A DNA stretch of 64,000 nt from Agelaius tricolor (taxonomy: Eukaryota; Chordata; Aves; Passeriformes; Icteridae). The stretch covers positions 16,419,516-16,483,515 of the forward strand of contig JALJCS010000015.1 in the NCBI GenBank assembly GCA_023055355.1, written 5' to 3'. The notes below the pieces were generated by a model, which did no database searches, was not told the DNA's origin, and was given only the letters and a program-made list of their open reading frames with translations. Below are positions 10,118 to 23,215 of the stretch, piece after piece (the stretch's first letter is position 1; each line of letters begins with the position of its first letter). Made by a program: the position numbers and the translations under genes.

Positions 10118-12639
10118 AGAAAGCATGTGACTGAGAATGTTGTCCAAATGCTCCAAAGATGTAATTAAATTCTGAACTGTTCTAGGAAACAGAGTGATCA
10201 CATTCCCCAAAGAAAGAATTGGAGAAAAAGGGGGGAGGTTAAATGAACTCCTGAGGTCAATGCCAGGTGGCAGGACCAGGAAAGTTGATGTCTGTAGGGG
10301 GTGACAGGCAGAGAAGGAGCCTCTGTCATGGAGGTGTCTAAATTCAGCAGCTTCTAGGCCTGTGGGAGCTGTGACAAGATAACTGACTCCAGGTTAAACC
10401 TAGACTTGCTTTTCAGACCTTGCTGTGGAGCACTCACCCAGGACATAAATGCAGGTGGGGCTAACCAGCAGCTTGGCATTGCTGCCCCATTCTGCACACG
10501 CTCTCAAAACACCTTCACTCCACACTGCCACCCCCAACATCCCCTCCCCACCCAGATGTCCTCAGGAGCTGGGCTCCACAGATGAGGACTTCCACATTTT
10601 GCTGTTTCAAAGGCAAGCAGAGCTCAGCAGAGGGGCAGTGGGCACCACCACTCCAAGCTGCGACAGCAGGCTCAGGCAATCCAGACATACCCATCTCCTG
10701 TTTGATGTGTCCAGCTCAGCCAGACAAGGACAGGGGAGAGCTGAACAGCCCTCCTGTGCCTTCTTCCCAAGCAGAATGTGCAAGGAGGTGGAAAACACCA
10801 TGTAAGAGTCAGACCAACCCCATCAGACAGGGCTGTGACTGGCCAGACTGCCATGAATCAAGAGCCTGTAAGGAAGATCAGAGACAAGTTTCTTTTAGTG
10901 CCTCACTTCGTATCCACTCAAAGAGTCTTTGTTGCTCAACAGTCTGTACATCCATTTATTTATTTTTTTTCCCACAGCTGTCAAACCACATTGATTTTCA
11001 GTCACTTTAACCTGGGCAGGATGAGCAAACCTACTCCCTCAGGTGAAAAGCCAGGCCTGCGAGGAAACTACTCAAGTTGGCTGAATTATCTGATTCTTCT
11101 AAGACACAAAGAATTTGTTTGCTTTGCTTATAAGAGCTGAGGGAGGGATGGCACAGAAGGCTAAATCCTCAACATCCCCCTGGTACGTACTTCACGCTCT
11201 GCTATCGATGCAGGCAGGAACGTTTCCAGGGCTTAGGACACAGTTGGCAGTGACTTTTCAGAAAAGGACCTCTACAGAGAAAGCTCGTCTCTGAATTACA
11301 TCTCAGCCCTAGGGAAGGTGGTTTCTTCAGTTCCCCTTCAAGGTCAGTTGTGGGGTAACATATGTTATTCGTCTCTCAGTCTTGCTAAGAGAAAATCTGA
11401 CTGAGCGACATGTGGAAGCTGGGAAATGAAAATAAACAGAATGAATAAACACATTTAAAGGGCTTGGGGGGAGATGGAGATAGAATCCTGACCTGCGTGT
11501 AACATCCTTACCAACGGGACAATGCTAAACGAAATTTGGGATTTGCATCTTGATGGGTATGGTAAATTTGAACTCTACATGACTCCAGCACATCTGCTAA
11601 GCAAATAGAGACTATTTTATTGCAGATGTGTGGTGAAGAGTTGGTGTAAGCTCTGGGAACCTGCAAGCTCATTGCATTTGTGCACAGCATTTTGAAGGTC
11701 TTTTGGTCTTTCACTCAGACATTCTTTTTAATAATTAATATGGACCAAGGTCTTTAAGAAAAATTAGTGTGTTTAAATGGTGCTTCAGCCCTTCTTCAGA
11801 GAATAAACTTGTAAAGGCTCTGTGTTCCCAGCTCTGCTTCTCCTCACACTCCAGCCACACTTTTGTCCTTGCCCAGAGCCAGCCAGGCACAGCTGTGGAG
11901 CCCACCCTGAGCCATGAGAGGGGAGATGCAGCCTTGACAGGCCAGTGGGAGCCCTTCTGCCTCCCTGCTGATTCCTCTCCACGATGGCCTGGGCACAGGT
12001 TTCACTGCAGCCTCAGTTATTCCTGCTGGGGATCTGCACTCTGTCAGCACAGCCTGGGGACACGTCAGCAAAACCCAGGTGTTGTCTCAGGTACCCAGCA
12101 CCTTAAAATGGTTCTTGTTATCTGTGTTGTGTGCTAGCCCCTGGGTGGTTGTAGCTCAAAGGGCTGTATATCCTAGGCTTTCAGGGCTGCTCTTCCCTGC
12201 ATGCAGCAGCTGAAACCAGATCCCATGGCAGCGTTGCAGCCCTGCTCTCTCAGCTCCAATCTGTAGAGTCATGTTTGCCATTCCAGCCCTGGTAAAGAGT
12301 TCCCTCACTGGCTCACCAATGCTTCAGCACACCCACTTCTTTCCTAAGATCTGGCTAAAGATCAGAGGAGTTTGGTTATAATAGCACTTGGCAGTAAAAG
12401 TCTACCAAGAAACCTGGCCTGAGCAGCTGAAAGAAGAGCAGCGAAGCGAAGTATGAGATGATTAAAGGAGACTCCAGAAGGAAATTTCTGGGCATCCCTT
12501 GCAACCACCATACCCTTGGATTTCTATTTTTGCCTCATTTCTCTGTGTAACGCTTTTGTTTTCATTATTCCTTCCCTTTTTTCTTACAATTAAGGAGGGA
12601 GAGGGAGGAAGTGTGAAGTCAGGTTACGGATACTTGCCC
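10118..12639. other. Non-coding stretch
   Basis: No gene is recognised. Open frames of 118-142 codons at 10449-11140 overlap in three frames of the same strand and have frames opposite them, which is the signature of chance openness in GC-richer DNA. Nothing else stands out. Confidence 0.5.
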
Positions 12640-12675
12640 GAGCCTGTGCGTGCGCGTGCAGGCACGTGGGCACAG
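12640..12675. promoter_or_regulatory. CpG-containing GTGC-rich site with E-box
   Basis: A run of TGCG/GTGC units (about 12647-12660), resembling half of an NRF1-type GC palindrome, is followed by a CACGTG E-box at 12663-12668. The stretch forms an imperfect palindrome with TGTGC and GCACA at its ends. It stands out as CpG-dense in a CpG-poor setting. A binding role is inferred from motifs only. Confidence 0.3.
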
Positions 12676-15600
12676 GAGCACTGCCAAAGACAAGAGCTAG
12701 AGCCAACCTGCTGGAAAGAAGTAAAAGTTAAGATATTGAGGTACAGGGGAGTGGGTGAAAAAGTAGAAAAATTATCACACACAGTTTCTCTTAGCCAGCT
12801 GGCATAGGTGCTCCAGTAGTGAAAACTTAGAGGTTTTCAGTGCAGTGTATTTCTGAGGTATTACAACTAAACTCAGTTACAGAGCATCACACAAATAGGT
12901 ATTTCAGCATTTTCAATGGGAGCACTGATGCTGGAACCGAAGAGCTTTTGAGCTAGGAGCAAAACCTAAAGCCTTTGCTTTGGTAGTTCATGTAACAGCA
13001 TGAGACAGGCCTGGGCTTCCCCGGAGGTGAAGGATACTAATGTCAAATCTAGGACAAGGAACTCTTCTTCAGTGAGTCCTGAGGATTGATCAGTGTTACA
13101 GGCTTCCTGATGGACAAGATTTTGTTTCTGAAGATCCCATGGCTATGGATGTGCTCCCTGAAAAGCAGGTTTTGCAGTGCATCTTGCATCACAGGGCCAG
13201 GTCCTGGACCTACATCAAAGCCTTCACCTTATGAGTCGCAGCAGACATCAAGATGTGCTGTCTGCTCTGATCTCTGCAGCAGCAGCTCTGCCCACGCCAG
13301 GCAGGGTACCACACCTCACACCACCCCAGTGATGCCAGTGGCATCCCAGGAAATAGCCCTGCTTCCAGGTAGGAGAAGGCTCAGCCATTAGTCCAAGCTG
13401 GAAAGCAAATCAGGCAGGTTTTCTACCAAGTTATTTCTGTGCTTTGTAGAACTGGCCTGCTGCAGCATATTCACGTGGAATTCATTAGCACATCTCTTCT
13501 GCTAATCCTCACTGGGTTTAACACAACAGTATACATTGATTTTTCCTGGCCTCTAAGGAGAGCTGTGTCAAGTCAGAAGCATGTGCTTTGGGACAGGCTG
13601 AACCCAGGAAGCTTGGCCCTTGAGACATTAGAGAAATCAGGGCTTTGAATGCTCACTTGGAGGTTCAGGTGGAGTGAACTACTGTTATGACTCAAAGGAA
13701 AAATTCTGCCTCTTGAGATCCTTCACCTTTGCCACATCCTACTTAAAATACCAAGATCCACCACTATTATCCCAAAGAAGCTGTTAGATCCAATACGTGC
13801 ACCCCAACCACAAAACAATAAAGAGCAGGTTCCAGATTTAAAGACACCCCCTCATACACATGCATCAACAAAATGTCTTTAGAGTTCACCAAACAGGACA
13901 TCCACCCACTCCACCATCCATGAATCCCCAAGAACTGGGAGGTGGCTCTGCAAGTTTGCTGCTGACAGTCTCAGCAGTTGAAGGAGAAAAAGATTCTCCT
14001 TCTTCTGCCAGCTGTGAAACTGAGCCCCATCCAAACAGCTTGGCTCCAAGGCAGCCACCTAATGATTCCCAGGCTTAGCTGAACATCTTTATCCCTCTAA
14101 ACACCATATGATTTGGGATGGATTCAGTGGTTTTTCTAGACTACCACCACAAATAAACATGAGATAAAGGTAGGGGCCATCTGCTGCACCCTCAGAGGAG
14201 CCCAGACCATCAGAGCAATCACAAACACACAGACATCACTTCTTTAAAGAGCTGGCACTGCAGCACCAGTCACATGATTCAACCACACCAGTGCTGCCAA
14301 AACACTCCATGATATCCCAGCAGGAGCCTCCCTGTGTGCTCCTGTCCTCACCCTGGATCCCCAGTGCTGCTCACACACGTAACAAAACCCTACTGCTGTG
14401 GAAAACTGTGGGGTGCCAATGGTGGGTGCAGCCCCAGTGGGGCAGGGCAGCCTCCGAGCAGGGATGCAGGAGAGGAAAGAGATGGCAATCATACCTGGGA
14501 GAAGTTTGGGGAAGAAAAGGAAGGATGTGAGCAATAGGAAGCAGACTTACCTCACCTTCCAGAGCTTGATCAGACTTGCATGGAGATCTGTGTAATTTAT
14601 TTCGCCATCCCTTTTAGATGTTGAGCACCCAGTTGCATCCAGCCCTGAGTGACAGCCAAGAGCAGATGTAAAAATGTAGATGTGCAAGTGTGGATATGTG
14701 GAACTCTTACACTTTCTGGAAAACTTTATTAATATTACAGCCTAGAACTCTGTTCTGCCCCAGTAATCGGGAGATTTCCTTCTTTACTTAGAGATAAATC
14801 TCCAAAGCCCTGTACTGCCAGGTACCATAACTGACAGTGGTGGGGAATCTGTCAACTTTTTATTGTCTCTAATATATAATTTATTATCCAAAACATTGCT
14901 TTGGCCATAAAATTTGCACTACAGCCTATTTTAGAACAAATCATTTATGTAGTAAGTCACACTGCCCAATTAGCAAGTCTACCTATATGCCTCTTGTTTT
15001 TTGTGAATATATTCATTATTCAGAATGATCAGGTGCATAATGTGGGATCTAATTCTTTGGCCCACATGTCTTACAGGATAGTTGAAGTAAAAATAATTTT
15101 GATGTCAAATTGTGTCACAGGTTATGTTTCTGGTCCATAATTGTATTTTCAAACTCAAGGTCTTGAAGTTGGTCATCTAAGGCTGTATTTAAGCATAAGA
15201 AAATTTGTTTGAGAAAAGCGTTATCCATCTACTTTTCTGTCACTTTCAGGAAAGACAAAGCCTTTAGGAGAAAGATTTCTAAGAACAATATTTTAAAATT
15301 TCCATGCATTTCAGCAGCTCTTCAAATAACAGATGATTATTGTTACTACTGCTATCATGAGGTTTTGGTAATCTCATAATATCCATGTCATTTCTCATTG
15401 CCAGAATTTTCATCTTCGATCTGGGCTAAAAACTTCATTAAGGTAATAATCACGTGCTCAGCCTGCATGTTCTGATGCCTCTGGCCCTGGCAGCCCAGCT
15501 TCACACTGTTTGTGTGCTGGTAGATAATCCAGCTCCTAAAAGCTGAATCCCTCTTTATCTTTATGTGACGCTGGCCTGCAAAGTTCAAGGTAAGGCCATT

Positions 15601-17310
15601 GTGTCTTGAGTCTATTTTTATTGTACAAAACACTGGATGGAACTTAATTATTTTTTCCATCTGCCAACCATTTTGACTAATTGAACCCTTTGGAGCCAGG
15701 AGTCAAGGTTTCCCAATGTAAACCAGACCCTGGAACTCGGCATTAGCAGAAATGTTGAAAACTCATGAAGGAATTTTTGGTTCTGAGGTTTGGTTCTGCT
15801 TTCCAGAGTCTGACCAGGATTCAGAAGAAACCCAAACCCTCTCCTGCATATACATTTTTTTAGGTTCCTTCAGTGTCTCAAATGTTCCAGGCACTAAAGA
15901 TTCCCATTACCAAAACAGAAAAAAAGTAAAAAATTGAAGGATATAACTTAAAGCCACAGTCATATGGAAAGTCCCAGAAAAGGCTCAGAGTTCCATTATT
16001 TTGGCAAAAGCAGAGCATGCTTGGGCAGCATTAAAAATGAAGCATAACTTGAAGCTGGAGGGTTTCTGATGAGTGTTCTGTACCGAAAACCAGATTTTTG
16101 ACACTTCTGCAGTGTATTTTAACATGATTTTCACTAGAGTTTTTCCCCTTACAAGGGTAACTACTGTGGCCCATAAATTCCATTCCATATTCACATTTTG
16201 TTTGATGACCCATAACTGCATTTCCAACTCTAATAACATTTCACCTCTGATTTTTGCTCAGAATGTGAAAGTTTGGGGATTAGCCACTCTTCCAGCAGTG
16301 GCAGATCACCAGGACTGACAGGTTAGAGGTTCTATTTTCCAGCAGTGACTTGTGAAACCCTGGTGAGATCAGTAGCGAAGCCCACATGGGTGGCTTGTGC
16401 CTCTTGGTTTCAGCTTTGTTTTTGCCTTTAGTTCTTTCCAGAGCATGGTATAATTAAGGTGGCATTTCCATGCTGATGATTCCAGCTTCATTCATCTCAG
16501 GCTCCTTCTGCTGCTGCTGTTTCTTTCCCCAGCAGTTCCTCAGCTTGCCACCAGCATTAATGATGTGCCACTAGAGATGCTTCATCCTTTTCATGTCTTT
16601 GCAGCGTGGCCACTCGGAAGCAGAAGTTTCAATGGCTCCTACCACGTTTGTTCCCTTTGACAGGAAACTCATTTTACAGCATAGCTGTGAAGCTTTGGAA
16701 ATGCTCCACAGAAATCAGGGATCTGTCTGAAATTCTACACTGGAGGCAAATGAAAATTTCTAATAGATCTGGGTCTTAGTTCCGCTAATTTCAATGGTTT
16801 GTTTTGCTGTTCTGGCAGTCAGCATCCATTAGTGGATCAGAAGGAGAAGCATGTATAATGCATGTACAGCAACCACATTCTAATCTCAAATTTCTTTTTT
16901 TTCTTTTAAGTTCTTATTTTTTAAAATAAATATATAATGAGTTACTGACAGTACTTAACAATATCTTATACTAGACACTGTAATACCAAATAAATACTTA
17001 ATTTCTGCTTTCCTGCAACTTCACTAGGATTACATCATGTCAGATTACTCTAAGTCTGCTTTAACCCAGTTTGAAAACACTAGTTATTCAAAGATCCTTA
17101 CAATTCTTAATTTCATTCCTTGAAATACCTTTTCTTTTGGTTCCTTTATACAGTTTTTCAAGCCTGTGAAGGCCACAGAGTTGTTAAGTCAGAACAAGCC
17201 TGCAAGGGAGGAAGCTGGCAGAGCAGAAATGCTGTTTCAGCTCACAACAGAGCTCCCTCCCTTCCTCTCCACTGGCCAGCAGCACCTTGTCCTGCTGGGC
17301 AGGGAGCTCA
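12676..17310. other. Non-coding stretch
   Basis: No gene is recognised. A 90-codon minus-strand open frame at 15388-15660 covers a CACGTG E-box near 15452 but has no domain I know. The region around 16860-17110 is AT-rich. No transposon or RNA gene is supported. Confidence 0.5.
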
Positions 17311-17460
17311 CATAGTCACAGAATGGTTTGGGTCTCGAGGGACCTTGGAGATCATCCAGTTCCACCCCCTACCAGGGGCAGGGCTGCCACCCACCAGCTC
17401 AGGCTGCTCAGGGATCCATCCCACCTGTCCCTACTGCAGCCTTTGGACAGTTTGATGGGG
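17311..17460 (-). mobile_element. CR1 LINE 3'-end fragment
   Basis: The plus strand carries CACAGAATGGTTTGGGTC, then GATCATCCAGTTCCACCCCCT and the following CR1-like segment, all in antisense. The copy is 5'-truncated and diverged, with no coding capacity. The right boundary is approximate because similarity fades around 17450-17465. Confidence 0.85.
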
Positions 17461-20400
17461 TAGCAAACACACCAATGGTTTTTGTGATGTATGAAAGCAT
17501 CTAAGGAGAGCATGAATTCAATTCTTTCCATGAGATAGCATGTGGTTTTGATCTATTGGCCTGCTTGTAGATCAGGACCACTGAGTTAGAAGAGAGGTGT
17601 GCACTACCTTCCTCCACCCAGAGAAGTCATTAACATATGCTCCCTACCACGAATTAAATTAGTTTAGATTCTCCTGACGATGCAAATAAAGCTCATAGAG
17701 CTCTGCTCTATAGGGCTGCAAACTAACCCATTTGAAAATACTTTTGCAGCTTTTGTTCATCATTCCATATGATAAACAGCTACCTCCCCAAATTATCAGG
17801 AAAATAAATTTTAACCATTCAGCAAATAACAAAAATTGTGTTTTAATGATAAACAAAAAGTCACAAAGCTCAGCATGTTTTGCTGAGAACCATTAATGAG
17901 GGAAGATGGTGAGACCTGTAAATTTACCTTCCCTTTTGTTAACACTCTTTTCCATCTACAGTCTATATACTTATATAAATGTAAGAGAGTAACACCTAGA
18001 TTTTGATTCTTATTGTCTTTCAGTTGCTGCCTGATCTGGTGTTGAAGTCTTCTAAAAAGCTGAAATGGCTGAGTTCCTAATCCCACTATGTTTCTTTGCA
18101 AATCAGCACCATAATGATGACATTAATTATTGTTGCCTTTGACTTTCCTTCCTTCGTAAATATCAGCTTAAAAACCAACTATTAAAATAGCCTTCCTGTG
18201 GTAGGAAGCACCTTATCTTGTACTTTCGTGTCCCTGTAACATCTGCCTATGGTACTCTGAACTTTGCTACTGCTCCCAATTAAAAGCAGAACAAAAAACC
18301 CCACATAAAGTTGATAATACTTTGTTCAAAAAGAACTTAAACAATATCCTGCTTGTTGGAGAAAACCCAACACGATGTGCTCCTTTAGTGTAGGAAATAG
18401 GATGCAGTCTTGGGACACAATAAAGCCCACCAAGTGCCCTTCCCTTACCTCTGCCTTCTGATCCCATCCCTGTGCTCCAGGGGCTTTCCAAAGCTCACAG
18501 CACTTGTTTTCTGCGTGGTTATCCAAATAGCAGATACTGCTATCTCCTCAATTTCCAAAAATTTCTGGCAATCTGTAAGGTCTCATTTTGCAGTGTGCAT
18601 TTGGAAGTACTCTCTCATCCTTTTGCACTCTTAAAACGTATTTCAAATGGCTTAGTTATAAAAAGCTTTGGTGTCTTCTGTACAAGAGCTTTAAAGCTAT
18701 TTATTTGGTTGCATCTGTCAATGAGATTTGAGTATTGCTTTATCTTGGGTATATGTTTCAGGTCTCTATAGCAGACCTGTCTGAATTCAGCTGTTACTCT
18801 GGTTTAACTGAATGAACAGATTTACACGAGCCTGTCCCAGGCACCAAAACCCAAACCATCAAGAACATGGGATTTATGCAAGCTAGTATCCAAATAGAGC
18901 TAGTCTAAAAATACACAAGTGAGAGAAAAGCACAGAAGAGTGGCTTCTTTGGGCTTGAATTTAGCCAAAATTATATTGTTTGTGAATATAGAGATCATTT
19001 TGCCTGAACCAGCAGTGCATGTGCTGGCAGCAGGCTCCCTGTGAACCCTCCCACACCATCCTGGGGAGATGTGAGCCCTCTCAGACTCCTGCTGCCTGAA
19101 CATGGGACACTGAGCCCCAAACTTCCTGACAGTAGAAGATGATGACCAGACCAATGCAGAGACAAACAAGACAAGATACCACCATAAAGTCTCTGGAAAC
19201 AAGTCAGCAGGCAGGAGAAACATGCTTCGCTCACATTCTCACGTTTAACTGTGGCCAGTTGGCTGCTCATGGCACTTTGTGCAGGCAAAAATGCAACAAA
19301 AAGAGAGCATGAGCACAGTGCTGCTGACTGAGGATCTGCAGAGCAAGTCACAGGATCTGCACTGGCCCCAGACACAGCAGTGGAAGTTTTCCCAGAGAAG
19401 CTCCTGCTGGAGAGGACACTGCAGAGCTGGATGGTGGGATGGGCATTTTTCATCTCAAAATGGGTGTTGGCTCCTGTCGAAAGGGTGTCTCAATCCCTCC
19501 CCAACAAAGCCATTGCCAATACTTCTCCACAACTTGGCATGATCATCTGTCTCTTTTCCAGAGAAAACTGCTGCCCTGTCTCCACCCTTCCATGTGATAG
19601 GGGAGGCTTAGCAACCACATGTAGAGCTCAGTGACAGATGTGAGGTGAAGAGCTCTGTCCAGTATCTAAATAAGGGAAAATATAAAGTTCCTTTGTCAAG
19701 CTACTGCAGACACAGGACTGAAATGCCTAAATGCACTGTAAAAAAACTTTTAAAAGAGGAAGCAGAAAGCATCTCTGAACTTTTTCAGATTTTAGATAAA
19801 GAATGGTCCATTTGAACATGACTTATAAAAAAGTCCCTTAAAGGTTTATCTGAAAACTCATGGGGTTAATTACTGCTTGAAAGCATTGGTTCAGATGTTC
19901 AGTCTTCAGTGGGGAAATGATCAGACCCCATTGAAGGGCAATCAGGAGTCCCATTCAGAAAGGATTATCAGGAACAGACTCATTTCTGTCTGAATTTCAG
20001 ACTTTTGCACACTGACCTCAGAAAAATCCTGGCAAGTGTTTTTACAATTACGATATTCACAAAAATCTTCTAAAGGATTTTTTCAAACTCCTCAATTATT
20101 TGCAAATAGATGACATTTAGCTGCATATCACTAAAATTCATAATCCTCTTAAAAACATGTGGTCTTGATTTGGCACTATTTGTTTCCATTTGATGCAATT
20201 CTGTGACTCTGTATCAGATAATTGCATATTTCTTTTGCTTTGAATATTGAACTGAGGTCTGAATGCTCCTCTCCCAGCCCAATTACTCCAGACTAATGAA
20301 CAGCAAGCCAGAATACAGAGCTGGAAAACCAAAATCAGGGAGAACAATAATCAATGGACACTCCTATATATTTTTTCAAGAACATGTAATGGTCAGTGCC

Positions 20401-20559
20401 AAGTCGAAATTTTATTTGTTTATACAATTGTCCCTCTCGGAACTCCCCATCTGGATCTAACTTCAGAAAATGTTTCATCCAAGTATTGAGTGGTACCTTC
20501 ATCACTTCTTACATCTTTCATTTTACACCCACAATTAATATTACTCACAAATGAAAACC
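17461..20559. other. Non-coding stretch
   Basis: No gene, RNA or transposon is recognised. Open frames on both strands at 18900-19634 are in a slightly GC-richer patch and overlap each other, so they are treated as chance. Confidence 0.5.
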
Positions 20560-20730
20560 CTCAGTTGCCTGTCTGCATCCTTTATCCACTTGATTGATAG
20601 CTGATGCAACTATTTTGGAGCGCAAAAGAGCGTCTGCATATTTGGAGGCTACTTTAGCTGTCTAATTAGGCTTTTAACTCTGTGTGATGCAGAAATCATC
20701 TTCCAGCATGCTCCATCTCCAAATTCTTTC
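20560..20730. promoter_or_regulatory. Candidate regulatory element with PBX/HOX-type motif
   Basis: The block carries TGATTGAT at 20591-20598, the classical PBX-HOX composite core, and a palindromic homeodomain site CTAATTAG at 20662-20669. Two CpGs are kept in an AGCGCAAAAGAGCG context near 20620-20633. The composition resembles vertebrate developmental enhancers. Activity and conservation are inferred. Confidence 0.3.
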
Positions 20731-21330
20731 CTAATATATAATGATCAACCTTGGACCACCTAAACAAACAAGAAGCTACCAGTCTTATGTTCTGCTAAGA
20801 AAGGAATATTGAAAATAATTTTAATTAAAAGAAAATGCAATGGGATGATGAGCTCACTGGCACAGTAAATGCATACCTGCCCCAATACCAAAATTAGGAT
20901 AGATACCAAAGAGTCTCAACATTTCAGTTAGCATGTTAAGACATCTTTTCAAAACACCCAAGAGAACTGTGTGTCTCAGATGAAATGAGTGGATTCCTTC
21001 AGATAATTCTACCGGCATTCCTACTCTACCTGGAAAAGTACATCTTGACTCCTTTCTCCAAAACGAACAGTGTGTATCGATGTTCAAGTCATGGGGGAAA
21101 AAAAAAATCTCAACACACTCATGTTCTTCTCAGAAAAAACAACCAGTCCTACAACACGTGCCTAAATTACAGATGAGCCTCTGCACTTCACTGAATGAGG
21201 AGGGATTTTGGCATGTATTTACACCCTTCCTGGATGGGGGAAAGAGGAAACTATTTAGGGCTTGGTACCACTTACGCTCCCCTTGATTAAATGGGAATTA
21301 GCCAGCAAAGAGTTACAGAAAACCCTCCCT

Positions 21331-21402
21331 GCTCCGAGGGGTGACCACGCTACAGATGCGCTTCCGCGACAATTCGCGCGCGGATCGCTCGCTCCACGTA
21401 AA
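21331..21402. promoter_or_regulatory. Miniature CpG-dense islet
   Basis: About twelve CpGs fall within roughly 65 bases, including an uninterrupted CGCGCGCG core near 21375-21382, while the flanking kilobases are CpG-poor. In a methylated vertebrate genome such density survives best where DNA is kept unmethylated, for example at promoters or Polycomb-bound elements. It is far shorter than a formal CpG island. A small GC-rich insertion or a chance relic are alternatives. Confidence 0.4.
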
Positions 21403-21869
21403 CAGGAAGCCAGGTCTGCTTTGGCATGAGGGAAAACTCCTCTGTGCCAGTCATTCCTCCCTTGACAAAACAAAATTTCCAAGCTGGGACATCTGAGTGG
21501 TATCACCTGTCATGGCCTGACTTTAAAGTCAGGAAAATTCTTTCCACTACGATCACCATCGCCAGGAGGTAGATGGTTAAATGATGGAATAATAATTAAG
21601 TATATTTTTTTTCATAGATGACCTTCTTAGGGGAGATACAGGAAATCAAGGTAAGTATACTGTAGTAGTACAATCTAGGATAATATCCATCCTTCCTCTG
21701 GGGAGGTTTCCCACAATACGTTATCCTGAGGGCTTACTTCTGCCTAGTTACAGTATATGCCTAGAGTAGAAATTCAGAGTACAACCTTGCAGTGTATTTG
21801 GGGGCTTCTAAAATGCTGATCATGAGAAGAAAAAGCAAGAGCATCTTCGTTTTTAAATAACACCATGTT
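21403..21869. other. Non-coding spacer
   Basis: No gene is seen. The sequence becomes AT-rich to the right, with a T-run near 21605. Confidence 0.5.
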
Positions 21870-22180
21870 TTCTGCAAAATTATGATTGGTTACATTCTGA
21901 TTTTCTAGGTTTGTTGCAAATAGAAGTGAATCGGACAACACTCGCCATCATAATTGCTTTCTGCGTGAAGAGGTCTTTTTCAGGCTGGGCTGGCTGCTGC
22001 TGTTTTAATCAGAAGGTTGTCTATTTGTATGTTAATAGTTTCATCCTGGTTTATTAGGCTTGTTGATGAAAAAGCAAAAATCAGATGCTTTACTATTTTC
22101 AGGCTCCACTATTAATCTGTGATTTTTTTGGTGCTAACACAGAACCATTTCAGCATCCTCTGCCTTAAATCCTCTTAATG
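21870..22180. promoter_or_regulatory. Candidate regulatory element
   Basis: An AT-rich block has an ATTGG (inverted CCAAT) near 21885, TTGTTGCAAA near 21911, several homeodomain-like TAAT cores and retained CpGs (near 21932, 21942 and 21964). The texture fits a conserved non-coding element, but conservation cannot be tested here. Confidence 0.28.
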
Positions 22181-22879
22181 AAAGCATGAAGAATGACAAA
22201 ATACTTCCTTTCATAAAGCAGAAGGCTGTGCCAATTCACTTTCAACATGCTCATTCAGTGGAACTGAGGTAAATATGTTGCTCCACAGGTGCTTCTCCTT
22301 GCAATAACATACTCCCTAGTAATCCATTAAATTCATCTCATGCTCTGTTTAGTGCCTGCTCTGTGAACTGCCTAGCTGGTTAAGGTCATTGTGATAATAG
22401 CACCAGGTTAAACAGCATGGGTGTGTTGAACTCTGACATCCATCCACTTTGCCCACAATACAGATAAGAAACCACGGGCAGCTTTAGAGGTGCAATATCT
22501 ACTCAGACCAACACGATCTTTTACCCTCTCCACCTCCTTACAAGTCAAAACACTTAGATTAGAAAAATATCTTGAATCTCAGGACTCCTTAAAATAATTT
22601 ACTGCATTTAGAAACAACAGAAGGTTTTCTGTTTGTTTGCACTTAGTGAAGGAGCCCAAATGATGGGCAGGAGGAGCAAGAGTGTCCCGGGGTGGCAGAG
22701 GGTGGGTTGGTGGTACCTGTGCTCAGGTGATCCAAAATAGCCCCACTGCTCTCCTGGTGCCTGGGGAGGAACCTGAGAGCCATCACTGCTTTGTTCACAA
22801 TATCTTCCCTTTGCAGGTTTAAAAACAAGCTGGGTATAACTCCTGGATGATAACTTCTTTCATTATGGAGTTCCTGTTA

Positions 22880-23215
22880 AAGGCAGACAAATAATTGCCA
22901 GTTAGTCGCTATTAAATTCAGCCCAAATTCAGCCCCAGCAATCCTTACAAAGGCCTGACGGGTTATATTTTATTATTTCCTTTGCAGGGTGTTGGGAAGT
23001 GTAATCACTGGTAACTAATCAAACTTCTTTCAAACACCCACAAATATATAAAGAGAATGAAATGATTAATTATTGGGCGAAGCCATTTTAAATGAGACCT
23101 CATCTAAATGAGCAGATTTATTTCCAGAGCAAGCTGGGTGTAAATTTAGCTGGTTTTCAAAGCTCTGAATGTAAAATATGCCTGGATTTGAGGATGAAGT
23201 GGGTTTTGGGTGGCT
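22880..23215. promoter_or_regulatory. Candidate regulatory element with YY1-like site
   Basis: GATTAATTAT lies at about 23064-23073, and GCCATTTT, the reverse of the YY1 core AAAATGGC, at 23082-23089. TAACTAATCAAAC lies near 23012-23024. These sit in an AT-rich block with isolated CpGs. It is a motif-only call. Confidence 0.28.

Noticed and set aside
10449..11140. Three overlapping plus-strand frames of 118-142 codons
   Set aside because: Frames open in all three phases with opposing minus-strand frames indicate GC composition and not coding.
15388..15660. 90-codon minus-strand frame with a plausible protein-like composition
   Set aside because: It has an ATG start, but I recognise no family, and there are no clear splice sites or polyadenylation context.
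17360..17380. CTCF-like CCAGGGGCAG word
   Set aside because: It lies within the CR1 fragment and is one G short of the core spacing.
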